37,446 nt of DNA from an uncultured Bacteroides sp. GTDB taxonomy: Bacteria > Bacteroidota > Bacteroidia > Bacteroidales > Bacteroidaceae. Below are positions 17,003-26,643 of this stretch, piece by piece (position 1 is the stretch's first letter; every line of letters starts with the position of its first letter). Below the pieces are notes generated by a model. That model saw only the letters and a program-made list of their open reading frames with translations, was not told the origin of the DNA and did not search any database. The DNA is taken from assembly GCF_902491285.1 (NCBI RefSeq), contig NZ_CABUHK010000057.1, positions 1 through 37,446 on the forward strand, given 5' to 3'. The position numbers and the translations under genes are program-made.

Positions 17003-18016
17003 TTAATCTATATACTGTAACTTATACCACTCAATAAATTTTCGTATGCCATCCTTTAATGCGACTTTGGGCTTATACCCCACTTCTTGTTCTAAATGTG
17101 TAGTATCAGCAAATGTTTGATAAACATCTCCAGGTTGCATAGGCAAAAAGATCTTTTCAGCTTTTTTCTCAAGTGTGTTTTCTATCATCTCAATAAATTT
17201 CATCAATTTGATAGGTTTAGAACAACCGATATTATACACAATGTGCCTTCTGTCATTATGCAATGAAGGCATTTTCTCCAAAACTTTTATTATACCTTCT
17301 ACTATATCGTCAATATAAGTAAAATCTCGTTGCAAATCACCATTATTAAACACTTTAATCGGTTTACCATTAGCTATAGCTTCAGTAAATAACATTGGAG
17401 CCATATCCGGCCGTCCCCATGGGCCATATACTGTAAAAAAACGTAAGCCTACAGCCGACAAATCATACAATCTAGTATAAGCACTAGCCATTAATTCATT
17501 AGCTTTTTTAGTCGCAGCATATAAACTTACAGGATTATCTACTTTATCATCCTCAGAAAAAGGTACTTTATCATTCGTTCCATATACACTACTTGAAGAA
17601 GCATATATCAAATATGGCACTTTATTATGTCGACAAGACTCTAAAATATTAACAAACCCAACTAAATTACTATCTACATAAGCAAAAGGATTTAATATAG
17701 AATAACGTACTCCAGCCTGTGCAGCCAAATTTATCACCCTATCAAAATTTTCTTTTTCAAATAATAAAGGCAGTACGTTACGGTCTTCTAAGTTCAATTG
17801 TATAAATTGAAAATGCGGCAAGGAACTTTTTATCAATCTTCCATATTTAATATCTTTATTATCAATTCCTAATATTGCTAAACGAGCATATTTCAAATTT
17901 ATGTCATAATAGTTGTTTATATTATCCAAACCTATGACTTCATCTCCTCTTTCCAAAAGTCGTTTAACTGTATAAAATCCAATAAACCCTGCTGCACCTG
18001 TAACTAATATTTTCAT
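17003..18016 (-). CDS. UDP-glucuronate 4-epimerase-like SDR enzyme
   Basis: NAD-dependent extended short-chain dehydrogenase, 337 aa, expected to interconvert UDP-GlcA and UDP-GalA. The Rossmann loop GAAGFIG is at 7-13. The LDNINNYYDINLKYARL stretch is typical of UDP-glucuronate 4-epimerases (CapI/LpsL type), and the catalytic Ser/Tyr/Lys are in SSSSVYG and Y166-AATK170. Further on is TVYGPWGRPDMAPMLFTEAI. It overlaps the stop codon of ugd by one base and so follows directly on the enzyme that makes its substrate. Other UDP-sugar epimerases share the fold, but the NNYYD loop and the neighbour favour this call. Confidence 0.87.
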   Translation of the reverse strand: MKILVTGAAGFIGFYTVKRLLERGDEVIGLDNINNYYDINLKYARLAILGIDNKDIKYGRLIKSSLPHFQFIQLNLEDRNVLPLLFEKENFDRVINLAAQAGVRYSILNPFAYVDSNLVGFVNILESCRHNKVPYLIYASSSSVYGTNDKVPFSEDDKVDNPVSLYAATKKANELMASAYTRLYDLSAVGLRFFTVYGPWGRPDMAPMLFTEAIANGKPIKVFNNGDLQRDFTYIDDIVEGIIKVLEKMPSLHNDRRHIVYNIGCSKPIKLMKFIEMIENTLEKKAEKIFLPMQPGDVYQTFADTTHLEQEVGYKPKVALKDGIRKFIEWYKLQYID

Positions 18017-19326
18017 TATCCAATTTTATAATAAGAAAAACCCATATTCTTCAGTTCAGTTTTATCATATATATTACGTCCATCAATAATTACATTATCA
18101 TTCATGGATTTCTTCAATACATTCCAACTCGGCATACGGAATTCCTTCCATTCAGTCACTAGCATTAAAGCATCAGCGTCTACTGTTGCATCATACATAT
18201 CTTTACTATACACAACTTTTTCTCCAATACGTCTTTGACACTCTATCATGGCAATAGGATCATATACTTTAACTACGGCTCCAGCATTTATCAATAAATC
18301 AATTAGAACCAAAGCCGGAGCTTCACGCATGTCGTCTGTATCTGGTTTAAAAGCTAATCCCCACATAGCAATAGTTTTACCTTTCAAATCTCCATTAAAA
18401 TGATGGTATAGTTTATTGAATAGAACAGCTTTTTGCCTCTCATTTACATCCTCAACAGCTTTTAGTATTTTCATATCATAGTCGCTCTGCTCAGCAGTTT
18501 TAATTAAAGCTTTGACATCTTTAGGAAAACAGCTTCCTCCATAACCACATCCTGCATATAAGAATTTTTTTCCGATACGTGTATCTGTTCCGATTCCCTT
18601 ACGAACCATATTAATATCTGCACCAACTATTTCACACAAGTTAGCTATATCATTCATAAATGAAATACGAGTAGCAAGCATAGAATTAGCAGCATATTTT
18701 ATCATTTCAGCACTCGGTACATCAGTAAAAATCATACGATCTCCACTAAGCATAAACGGTTTATAAAGACGTGCCATAATTTCTTTCGCTTTTTCACTAC
18801 TCACTCCCACTACAACTCTATCTGGCGACATGAAATCACGGACTGCTGTTCCTTCTTTCAAAAACTCAGGATTAGAAGCGACATCAAAATCCAAACATAA
18901 ATTACGTTTGTCTAATTCTTCTTGAATTACCTTCTTTACCTTAAGAGCCGTACCAACAGGTACAGTACTTTTGGTTACAATCACCAAATAATGATTCATA
19001 TTACGCCCAATGGTTCTGGCGACTTCCAATACGTATTTCAAATCAGCGGAACCATCTTCATCAGGAGGTGTTCCTACTGCACTAAAAACAGCTTCCACAT
19101 GATCTAAGACAGAAACTAAATCACTTGTAAAATGCAATCTACCAGCTTTCGTGTTTTTGTAAATCATATCCTCTAAACCAGGCTCGTAAATTGGAACTAT
19201 TCCTTTATTCAAATTATTAATTTTTTCTTGATTGACATCCACACAAGTGACATTAATGCCCATCTCTGAGAAACATGTACCAGATACCAGTCCTACATAC
19301 CCCGTACCAACAATTGCTATATTCAT
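18016..19326 (-). CDS. ugd: UDP-glucose 6-dehydrogenase
   Basis: Oxidises UDP-glucose to UDP-glucuronate with two NAD+. 436 aa, full length for the family. NAD-binding VGTGYVGLVSGTCFSEMG is at 6-23; the substrate and hinge regions include SNPEFLKEGTAVRDF; the catalytic Cys is C266 in AGCGYGGSCFPKDVKAL; the C-terminal domain starts near GKTIAMWGLAFKPDTDDMREAPA. It is followed with one-base overlap by the UDP-glucuronate 4-epimerase. It is preceded by fnlC with a 22-bp gap. Together they supply acidic sugars to the capsule. Confidence 0.95.
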   Translation of the reverse strand: MNIAIVGTGYVGLVSGTCFSEMGINVTCVDVNQEKINNLNKGIVPIYEPGLEDMIYKNTKAGRLHFTSDLVSVLDHVEAVFSAVGTPPDEDGSADLKYVLEVARTIGRNMNHYLVIVTKSTVPVGTALKVKKVIQEELDKRNLCLDFDVASNPEFLKEGTAVRDFMSPDRVVVGVSSEKAKEIMARLYKPFMLSGDRMIFTDVPSAEMIKYAANSMLATRISFMNDIANLCEIVGADINMVRKGIGTDTRIGKKFLYAGCGYGGSCFPKDVKALIKTAEQSDYDMKILKAVEDVNERQKAVLFNKLYHHFNGDLKGKTIAMWGLAFKPDTDDMREAPALVLIDLLINAGAVVKVYDPIAMIECQRRIGEKVVYSKDMYDATVDADALMLVTEWKEFRMPSWNVLKKSMNDNVIIDGRNIYDKTELKNMGFSYYKIG

Positions 19327-19348
19327 AATTATATAATTTCTTGTTATA

Positions 19349-20539
19349 CTAATATTTTCTCCAAACCATTTTATTTATAATTCCAGTGTAGCTTTGAATA
19401 AGTTTTATCACTTTATTAGAAACAGTTTCATCTGTATAGTTCGGTACAGGCACACCGTAGTCTCTATTATGATACATTTCCACAGCTACATCCACTGCTT
19501 GAAGTAATGACTTTTCATCAATTCCCGCAAGAAAGAAAACCCCTTTATCTAAAGCTTCCGGACGTTCGGTAGAAGTGCGAATGCAAACTGCTGGAAACGG
19601 ATGCCCAATGCTTATGAAAAAACTACTTTCTTCCGGAAGCGTACCACTATCACTCACCACTGTAAAAGCATTCATCTGAAGACAATTATAATCATGAAAC
19701 CCCAGTGGCTCATGCTGAATCACACGTGAATCAAACTGAAAACCATTTGTTTCCAATCTTTTTTTTGATCTTGGATGACAGGAATAAAGAATTGGCATAT
19801 CATACTTCACAGCCATAGCATTAATAGCTGTAAAAAGTGAAAGAAAATTTTTATCCGTATCTATATTCTCTTCTCTATGAGCACTTAAAAGAATATATCT
19901 CCCTTTTTCTAGCCCTAATTTTTTATGAATATCTGATTTTTTTATATAGTCAAGATTCTCATGAAGTACCTCGGCCATTGGCGAACCAACAACATAAGTG
20001 CGTTCTTTTGCCACACCAGACGCGTTAAGATAACGACGTGCATGTTCAGAATAACACATGTTTACATCGGAAATAATATCAACAATTCTACGATTAGTTT
20101 CTTCAGGCAAACATTCATCAAAACAACGATTTCCAGCCTCTATATGAAAAATCGGAATATGTAATCGTTTTGCCCCAATGACACTCAAACAACTATTTGT
20201 ATCACCTAATACCAATACTGCTTCTGGTTGAGTTTGAAGCATTAATTTATAACTGGCATTTATAATATTCCCCATTGTTTCTCCCAGATCTTCACCCACT
20301 GTGTCTAAATAGATATCAGGTGCTTTCAACTTTAGATCTTTGAAAAAGACTCCATTTAAATTGTAGTCATAATTCTGTCCTGTATGAGCTAACAAGCAAT
20401 CAAAATATTGGCGACTTTTTTTTATGATAGCTGCCATACGAATAATTTCGGGCCTAGTTCCGACTATAATTAAAAGCTTCAATTTACCATTATCACAAAA
20501 CTTTATATTTGGATCTTTTAATTTTGTTTCCATTGTCAT
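19349..20539 (-). CDS. fnlC: UDP-N-acetyl-L-fucosamine synthase (FnlC/CapG/WbjD-like 2-epimerase)
   Basis: UDP-HexNAc C2-epimerase of the WecB/FnlC fold, 396 aa. Visible motifs are VGTRPEIIRM, LAHTGQNYDYNLNGVFF, LGDTNSCLSV, HIEAGNRCFDECLPEETNRRIVD and DSGTLPEESSFF. The RCFDE(C)LPEE form and the position right after fnlA and fnlB point to the last step of UDP-L-FucNAc synthesis (UDP-L-PneNAc to UDP-L-FucNAc) rather than plain UDP-ManNAc synthesis. It starts 3 bp after the fnlB stop. Without a ManNAc dehydrogenase nearby, the FucNAc route is the better reading. Confidence 0.88.
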   Translation of the reverse strand: MTMETKLKDPNIKFCDNGKLKLLIIVGTRPEIIRMAAIIKKSRQYFDCLLAHTGQNYDYNLNGVFFKDLKLKAPDIYLDTVGEDLGETMGNIINASYKLMLQTQPEAVLVLGDTNSCLSVIGAKRLHIPIFHIEAGNRCFDECLPEETNRRIVDIISDVNMCYSEHARRYLNASGVAKERTYVVGSPMAEVLHENLDYIKKSDIHKKLGLEKGRYILLSAHREENIDTDKNFLSLFTAINAMAVKYDMPILYSCHPRSKKRLETNGFQFDSRVIQHEPLGFHDYNCLQMNAFTVVSDSGTLPEESSFFISIGHPFPAVCIRTSTERPEALDKGVFFLAGIDEKSLLQAVDVAVEMYHNRDYGVPVPNYTDETVSNKVIKLIQSYTGIINKMVWRKY

Positions 20540-20542
20540 ATA

Positions 20543-21694
20543 TTAAACTTCTTCAAAATAAGTATCAGGATTATTCGGGTCAAAACATTCGTTACACCAA
20601 ATAAAAGTCACCAAATCCGTTTCTCCAGTATTTTCGATATTGTGCGTGTACCCCGTAGGAATGTCTATCACCTCTATCTTATCCCCTGAAACATGGTATT
20701 CAATAACTTCACTACCCGGCTGACGCATATCACGAAAACGAATTACGCCTTCTCCACTTATTGCCACAAATTTTTCATTCTTTGTGTGATGCCAATGGTT
20801 ACCCTTCACAACATGAGGTTTCGCTATATTTACAGAAAACTGTCCACGATCATCCGAACGAATGATTTCTGTAAAACAACCTCGATGGTCGACATTCATT
20901 TTCAGCGGATAACTGAAATGATCTGTCGAAAGATATGAAAGATACGTGGAATACAACTTTTTGGTAAAAGCATCACTCATATCAGGAACACTTAAATTCC
21001 GCCGACTATCTTTAAAGCTATAAAGTAAATCAACAATGGCCCCCAAGGTTATCGTATGCACTACAGGAACAGTACAAAAATCACCCTCACTATGCTCTTC
21101 TCCACATAAGGCCGCAATTAACTCATTCACCACATCGTCCACATATACCAACTTCATGATCACGTCAGGATCATTTACCTGTATAGTTAGGTCATTTGCT
21201 ATATTATTACAGAAGGTAGCAATGACGCTATTATAGTTCGGACGACACCATTTACCAAACACGTTGGGAAAACGGTAGACCAATACCTTTGCTCCTGTTT
21301 CTTTTGAGTAGTTGAACATCAACTGTTCTCCGGCACGTTTTGATTCGCCATAAGGATTATTTAAAGCAGCCTGTGTAGATGAAGAAATCATCACGGGACA
21401 TTTATTCCCATACATTTTCAACGTATCAAGTAGCGTGGAAGCAAAACCAAAGTTTCCTTTCATAAAATCGGCCTGTTCTTTTGGACGATTGACACCTGCA
21501 AGATTAAAAACAAAATCGGCATTTTTGCAATAGACTTCCAGCTCAGCAGGATCGCTGTCTATATCATATTCAAAAACTTTCAATTCATTATCAGGCAAAT
21601 GATAATTCTTCGCTTTTCCGCTCTGAATATTGTGCAATTGGGATACCAAGTTACGCCCGACAAATCCTTTGGCACCGGTTACTAATATATTCAT
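20543..21694 (-). CDS. fnlB: FnlB/CapF/WbjC-like reductase with C-terminal cupin
   Basis: Bifunctional enzyme of UDP-L-FucNAc synthesis: an N-terminal SDR domain (GAKGFVG at 7-13, STQAALNNPYGESKRAGEQL with the Tyr/Lys pair) that reduces the 4-keto intermediate, and a C-terminal cupin from about residue 255 (RGQFSVNIAKPHVVKGNHWHHTKNEKFVAI) that epimerises at C3. 383 aa, close to CapF. The His-rich GNHWHHTKNE motif is the metal site known in CapF. It follows fnlA after 115 bp and precedes fnlC by 3 bp. Domain order and neighbours make the call secure. Confidence 0.92.
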   Translation of the reverse strand: MNILVTGAKGFVGRNLVSQLHNIQSGKAKNYHLPDNELKVFEYDIDSDPAELEVYCKNADFVFNLAGVNRPKEQADFMKGNFGFASTLLDTLKMYGNKCPVMISSSTQAALNNPYGESKRAGEQLMFNYSKETGAKVLVYRFPNVFGKWCRPNYNSVIATFCNNIANDLTIQVNDPDVIMKLVYVDDVVNELIAALCGEEHSEGDFCTVPVVHTITLGAIVDLLYSFKDSRRNLSVPDMSDAFTKKLYSTYLSYLSTDHFSYPLKMNVDHRGCFTEIIRSDDRGQFSVNIAKPHVVKGNHWHHTKNEKFVAISGEGVIRFRDMRQPGSEVIEYHVSGDKIEVIDIPTGYTHNIENTGETDLVTFIWCNECFDPNNPDTYFEEV

Positions 21695-21809
21695 ATTGAT
21701 TGATTATTTAAACTCACCCTATACCAAGGAAGAAAAATTAGGCAACAATTCAAATTGAGTAAATGAAATTTATTTCTTATATGAAGTATTCGAATAAAAG
21801 AAGAAAGTA

Positions 21810-22883
21810 TCATTCACTTCTAATTTCTTTTGCCTTAGCATGTTCGACCAACCCTAAATCTTCTTGAATAAAACGAAGGCGCATCAATTGCTCTTTCATG
21901 CCTTCAATATCCAAACGACGAGTATTATGACTATGATAATCTTCAATTCTTGAAACATCCTCACTACCTTGAGTAAAGAACTTATCATAGTTCAAATCAC
22001 GATTATCACATGGAATGCGATAATAATCTCCCATATCTATCGCCTTCGCCATTTCTTCACGAGTAACTAATGTTTCATATAATTTTTCTCCATGACGAGT
22101 ACCTATTATTTTCACTTCCGTTTCTCCATACTTCGGATTTACTTTTACATAAATTTGCTTTAACGCTTCAGCCAATGTAGAAAGTGTAGCAGCAGGAGCT
22201 TTTTGTACAAACAAATCACCATTATGTCCATGCGTAAATGCATATACTACTAAATCCACTGCATCATCTAACGTCATCATGAAACGTGTCATATTTGGAT
22301 CAGTAATAGTAATCGGATTACCTTCCATTATCTGTTCCACCCACAAAGGAATTACTGAACCACGACTTGCCATTACATTACCATAACGAGTACAGCAAAT
22401 AGTAGTCTGGGCATTTTCGCCCAATTCACGTCCTTTAGAAATAGCAACTTTTTCCATCAAAGCTTTAGAAATACCCATTGCATTTATCGGATAAGCAGCC
22501 TTATCAGTAGAAAGTACAACTACATTCTTTACACCATGTTCAATTGCAGAAAGTAACACATTTTCCGTACCTAATACATTAGTACGAGTAGCTTCCATCG
22601 GAAAAAATTCACAACTAGGCACCTGCTTTAAGGCTGCGGCTGCAAAGACATAATCCACCCCGCGCATAGCAATATCAACAGATGTTTTGTTACGTACATT
22701 ACCAATATAAAACTTTACCTTCGAATTTTGCAGGCGATGACGCATATCATCTTGCTTTTTCTCGTCACGGCTAAAAATGCGGATTTCCTTAATATCGGAG
22801 TCCAAAAAACGTCTTAATACAGCATTTCCAAATGAACCTGTACCGCCTGTAATTAACAGGACTTTGTTTTTAAATACTGACAT
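21810..22883 (-). CDS. fnlA: FnlA/CapE/WbjB-like UDP-GlcNAc 4,6-dehydratase/5-epimerase
   Basis: First enzyme of UDP-L-FucNAc synthesis, acting on UDP-GlcNAc. 357 aa. NAD loop GGTGSFG at 13-19, then DEKKQDDMRH, AAALKQVPSCEFFPMEA, and the active site STDKAAYPINAMGISK (125-140). Here the usual YxxxK of SDR enzymes is MxxxK (M136, K140), the feature that separates CapE/FnlA and related inverting dehydratases from classical ones. CTRYGNVMASRGSVIPLW follows. The 115-bp gap after it is AT-rich and I see no convincing promoter in it. Confidence 0.93.
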   Translation of the reverse strand: MSVFKNKVLLITGGTGSFGNAVLRRFLDSDIKEIRIFSRDEKKQDDMRHRLQNSKVKFYIGNVRNKTSVDIAMRGVDYVFAAAALKQVPSCEFFPMEATRTNVLGTENVLLSAIEHGVKNVVVLSTDKAAYPINAMGISKALMEKVAISKGRELGENAQTTICCTRYGNVMASRGSVIPLWVEQIMEGNPITITDPNMTRFMMTLDDAVDLVVYAFTHGHNGDLFVQKAPAATLSTLAEALKQIYVKVNPKYGETEVKIIGTRHGEKLYETLVTREEMAKAIDMGDYYRIPCDNRDLNYDKFFTQGSEDVSRIEDYHSHNTRRLDIEGMKEQLMRLRFIQEDLGLVEHAKAKEIRSE

Positions 22884-22890
22884 AGTTATA

Positions 22891-24093
22891 TTACAAATTA
22901 TTCACTAAAAAATTTTTCAAATTGCATGCTATTTTTTTACTAGAAAAATTTTCCCGAACAAACGTTCGTCCTTCACATGCAACAGACAAAGCATCATCAT
23001 AATGTTCCATTATATATATTATCTTATCTGCATAAGCTCGCGGATCACATGGAGATACCAAATAAACATGTTTTCCATCTGAAACAAATTGTGCTATTTC
23101 TCCAACAGCAGTAGCAATAGTTGGGACACCACTTAAAAGATATTCTCCTAATTTAGTAGGAAACCCACCTTCTGCTCGCCGAGTCATAGGTTGTGATGTT
23201 ACTAATATCTTAGCTTGAGAAAGAATAACAGGAACAACATTATAATCAACACGTCCCTTAAAAAATACTTTATGTGTAAGTTCTAATTCTTTTATCAAAG
23301 ATTCTAATACTATCCGATCATTCTCTTTCGGAATACCATATAAATGCAATTCAAGTGAAGGATAAATATCACAAACCAATCTAAAAGCATTAATAATATT
23401 GGTTACATTATCCTTAGCTAATTCCATGTTACCCATGTAACACAAATACGGAGGTTCCAAATCCCTTTGCTTTAAATTAATGCAGTTAAATCTATCAATA
23501 TCTGTTATAGTTGGAAGAATATGTGTAGGCTTTAATGATATTTCATTATTAAAAAAGTCACTTAATGCTTTAGTCATCAAGATTCGAACTTTAACTCCCC
23601 AAAATAAAATCTTATAACTACAAATTTTCCACCAAGGTAACTTATCTTTTAATTGTTCCCTTATAGGAATCGGATATTCATCCCCAATAAATGCCAAACG
23701 GATTCCTAAAATTCTCAAAGATAAAACAAAAAACGCCATAAAATGCAAAGCATCAAAACTCAAAAATACAAAATCAAATGCCCGTTCCTTATTTTGTTTA
23801 TAAATATATCTCACAGTTTTAAATAATGCCAATGGGCGATCGTAAAACACCTTTTTCAATGTAGGCGATTTAGCTTTACGCTCATGCATATAGTGGTAAT
23901 TAACATTAGATATTGTACCAGACATAGGAGCATTATACTCTTTGAGTTTTGGCTGAAATATAATGATATCAACATCTATCCCGTTTTCTCGTAATCCTTT
24001 ACCGTATGCTATAATGCGATTTGTAGGAGCCATCCCTTCAGGGAATGTATAATAACAAAGAATGCCGACTCTATTTAACGATACATTTTGCAT
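22891..24093 (-). CDS. GT4-like glycosyltransferase
   Basis: GT-B glycosyltransferase of 400 aa in the capsule operon. The N-terminus GILCYYTFPEGMAPTNRIIAYGKGLRENGIDVDIIIF and the C-terminal donor region [31 protein letters not shown] match those of the GT at 15845-16975, marking the two as paralogues that probably use related donors. The gene overlaps the wzy stop by 23 bp, and no better ATG is seen close by, so translation is likely coupled. It lies 7 bp upstream of fnlA. Confidence 0.86.
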   Translation of the reverse strand: MQNVSLNRVGILCYYTFPEGMAPTNRIIAYGKGLRENGIDVDIIIFQPKLKEYNAPMSGTISNVNYHYMHERKAKSPTLKKVFYDRPLALFKTVRYIYKQNKERAFDFVFLSFDALHFMAFFVLSLRILGIRLAFIGDEYPIPIREQLKDKLPWWKICSYKILFWGVKVRILMTKALSDFFNNEISLKPTHILPTITDIDRFNCINLKQRDLEPPYLCYMGNMELAKDNVTNIINAFRLVCDIYPSLELHLYGIPKENDRIVLESLIKELELTHKVFFKGRVDYNVVPVILSQAKILVTSQPMTRRAEGGFPTKLGEYLLSGVPTIATAVGEIAQFVSDGKHVYLVSPCDPRAYADKIIYIMEHYDDALSVACEGRTFVRENFSSKKIACNLKNFLVNNL

Positions 24094-25282
24094 ATTCTTT
24101 TTGACTTAATGATATTATTCCTAAAAAGATTAATAAATAAAAGAAATCTCTATTAGTCACATCTTGGGAAAATAATAATGTCAACACAACAATAAAAACT
24201 GCTATTTTTACAATCATTTTCCTTTCATAAAAAATAATAGCCAAACTTTTATACAGCAAATAAAAATATCCCAAAGCCAGTGGAATACCCCATATAACTG
24301 CAATTATAGAGATCCCATTTGGTGAAACATGTCCAGAACTCATCATAATATCCATAGTTGTAGTAGGCCATTCATTTACACCATAACCTATTAAAGGAGC
24401 TAATTTTATCTTTTCCAAATGATAAAAAAGAGCACCAAAACGAGAATATGAAACATCTGTTTGAGCCATTTGATCCATAATTTTTTCCTGCATAAAATCC
24501 AAAGACATTACCTGCCAAATCACTAAAGGAATACATAAGAGAAAAAGCAATTTCCAAATAGCAACTTTTTTCCCTATAAAGACATAGAAAACTAAAAGAA
24601 TAAGAGTTGCAACATATCCTGTAGTAGAAAAAGTCGAAATATTCGCCAAAAGCAGTATAATATTCCGCATATTAAACAATGAAAGTCCATTAAACAAATT
24701 AATCGCTAAAGCCATTGTTATAAAAACTGTAAACATCCCCGGCTCCCAAAAAGGTCCACTGTTTCTTATTGAATTTGCAGTATTAATAGTATACACATAA
24801 ATGCTCTCACTAGGATTTGATGAATATTGTAAAAACTCTTCCGTGCGAAGTTCTGGCAAATAATGTGCTATACTTATCAATGTATTTTGGAATCCAGAAG
24901 AAATCATACACCCTATCCAAAATATTAAGCTCCATACTGATATGTAATAAATCAACAAAGGAAACAAGATTCTAAAATCTTTAATCACCCAAACAGCACA
25001 CAAAGCTAATGTTAACATTCGAATAGACTGCGTAACAGCCACTGTCCAAGTTCCTTGATGATAAAGGTTTTGAATAAAAAACAAAACGAACATAAGTATT
25101 ACAACACGAAACACATCACTCGGAACATATTTATGTTCTTTCCACGTTTTATATAAAACAATAGGAGTCAATAAATAAATAGCCTTTCCTAATCCAAAAA
25201 ATGACATAAACCCAGTAATAGCTACAATATATATCAATAAGAAAAATTGAAATTTTTCATTCCTAATTTTCACTTGTTCCAT
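24071..25282 (-). CDS. wzy: Wzy-type polysaccharide polymerase
   Basis: Polytopic inner-membrane protein of 403 aa with about ten to eleven hydrophobic segments, expected to polymerise lipid-linked repeat units in the periplasm. Typical of O-antigen polymerases, there is a large loop between membrane segments (about 125-180) containing NSIRNSGPFWEPGMFTVFI, which resembles the RxxGxxxEP-type motif of Wzy/WaaL proteins, and a later loop with KLAPLIGYGVNEWPTT. Sequence is too divergent to read the linkage. It overlaps wzx by 13 bp and the following GT by 23 bp. Confidence 0.8.
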   Translation of the reverse strand: MEQVKIRNEKFQFFLLIYIVAITGFMSFFGLGKAIYLLTPIVLYKTWKEHKYVPSDVFRVVILMFVLFFIQNLYHQGTWTVAVTQSIRMLTLALCAVWVIKDFRILFPLLIYYISVWSLIFWIGCMISSGFQNTLISIAHYLPELRTEEFLQYSSNPSESIYVYTINTANSIRNSGPFWEPGMFTVFITMALAINLFNGLSLFNMRNIILLLANISTFSTTGYVATLILLVFYVFIGKKVAIWKLLFLLCIPLVIWQVMSLDFMQEKIMDQMAQTDVSYSRFGALFYHLEKIKLAPLIGYGVNEWPTTTMDIMMSSGHVSPNGISIIAVIWGIPLALGYFYLLYKSLAIIFYERKMIVKIAVFIVVLTLLFSQDVTNRDFFYLLIFLGIISLSQKEYAKCIVK

Positions 25283-26628
25283 ATACCTGTAGCTCTAGAA
25301 TTTATCAACTTATGGTATTGTACTCTCGCCCAACAATAATTACACAATGAGGTAATGGAAAATAATATTAACAAACCATTTAATCCCCACCATTGACTAA
25401 ATAAAATACCTAATGGTACATATATACATGCCAATGACAAAGTCATAACTATTTGAATCCAAAGCTTTCCAATACCATTAATTATATAACCATACATCCC
25501 ATACAACATCATTGCTACAGCATAAATGTATAGTATAAAAGTAGTCCATCCTGATATTTCGACAGAAGATTCTCCAATCCATATTCGATATGCCACGTTA
25601 GAGAAAACAAACATCAAGAAGCCTCCTACCGCCATTAGAGATGTAACAAGTCGCATTTTTCTAACAACATTTTTAATCCATAAATAATCCCCCTTGATGT
25701 AAGCTTCAGTAGTCGCTGACCATAATGGTGTTACAATAATAGTAAATATCATAACTATCATATACATATATTTATATGCAATATTATATTGTACGACAGC
25801 ATCATTCCCAATAGTATGTGTTACTATCAAATTATTTGTTTGAAAGAGTAATATGGATACAATTTGTATGATAAAAAATTTCACTCCCAATGACAATATA
25901 TCTTTCACTTTATTCCACTCAAAATATTTAAAGGATGGAGCTAAAGAGTTGAATTTAAACTTAAAAATGACAAATGTAGACAACAATAACACCAACGGTG
26001 GAACAATTGATACTACTGAGCCTAATATAAATAATGAAGATATAAAATAAACCTTTGATAATACAAAAACTAACATATAAGAAACCAATTGTCCCAATAA
26101 AAGAATGAGTGATGATAGTGCAGGTAACTGCAAAGCATATAAAATCGAATTAATCAAACTAAACACAAATTGAAAGCAAAATGATACAAAAACCACTAGA
26201 ACCAAAGAGTTCAATTCTTTTTCATTAATACTATATGCATTTAAAATCTTAACCCAAGGTAAATATCTATAGAACAAAACAAAGACAGCTATTAAAACTA
26301 CTACAACTATAAAAATCACGATATAAGCAGTACTAATATATTTTCGTCCTAACAAATCATCATTGTGTGCTAACGCTTCAGCAAGTTTATTTCTCAGCCC
26401 ATTTCCCAAACCTATGTCAAAGATTACAATCCAAGAGACCAATGAAGTAAGTGTTAACCATACTCCATAATTTTCCGAATTCATACTATGTAATAATAAA
26501 GGTACATATAGAAAACTAATAAGCATTGAAATACCCTTAATTCCTAACATAGCTATAATATTCTGCTTTGTTTTACGACTCCTTGTTACTACTTTTCCGC
26601 AATTATTATTTATTCTATCCATGCCCAT
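25270..26628 (-). CDS. wzx: Wzx-type repeat-unit flippase
   Basis: Polysaccharide transporter of the MATE/MOP superfamily, 452 aa, with about 12-14 hydrophobic segments and no soluble domain. The opening NIIAMLGIKGISMLISFLYVPLLLHSMNSENYGVWLTLTSLVSWIVIFDIGLGNGLRNKLAEA is typical of Wzx (GxG...RN). It would flip the undecaprenyl-linked repeat unit to the periplasm. The neighbouring wzy and initiating transferase support this. Codon use is very AT-rich. Starts 15 bp after the phosphoglycosyltransferase stop. Confidence 0.88.
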   Translation of the reverse strand: MGMDRINNNCGKVVTRSRKTKQNIIAMLGIKGISMLISFLYVPLLLHSMNSENYGVWLTLTSLVSWIVIFDIGLGNGLRNKLAEALAHNDDLLGRKYISTAYIVIFIVVVVLIAVFVLFYRYLPWVKILNAYSINEKELNSLVLVVFVSFCFQFVFSLINSILYALQLPALSSLILLLGQLVSYMLVFVLSKVYFISSLFILGSVVSIVPPLVLLLSTFVIFKFKFNSLAPSFKYFEWNKVKDILSLGVKFFIIQIVSILLFQTNNLIVTHTIGNDAVVQYNIAYKYMYMIVMIFTIIVTPLWSATTEAYIKGDYLWIKNVVRKMRLVTSLMAVGGFLMFVFSNVAYRIWIGESSVEISGWTTFILYIYAVAMMLYGMYGYIINGIGKLWIQIVMTLSLACIYVPLGILFSQWWGLNGLLILFSITSLCNYCWARVQYHKLINSRATGIWNK

Positions 26629-26643
26629 TTTACACTATATTCT

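Noticed and set aside
21695..21809. Internal promoter between fnlA and fnlB
   Set aside because: The 115-bp gap is AT-rich, but no TAnnTTTG box with a spaced TTTG is found on the minus strand.
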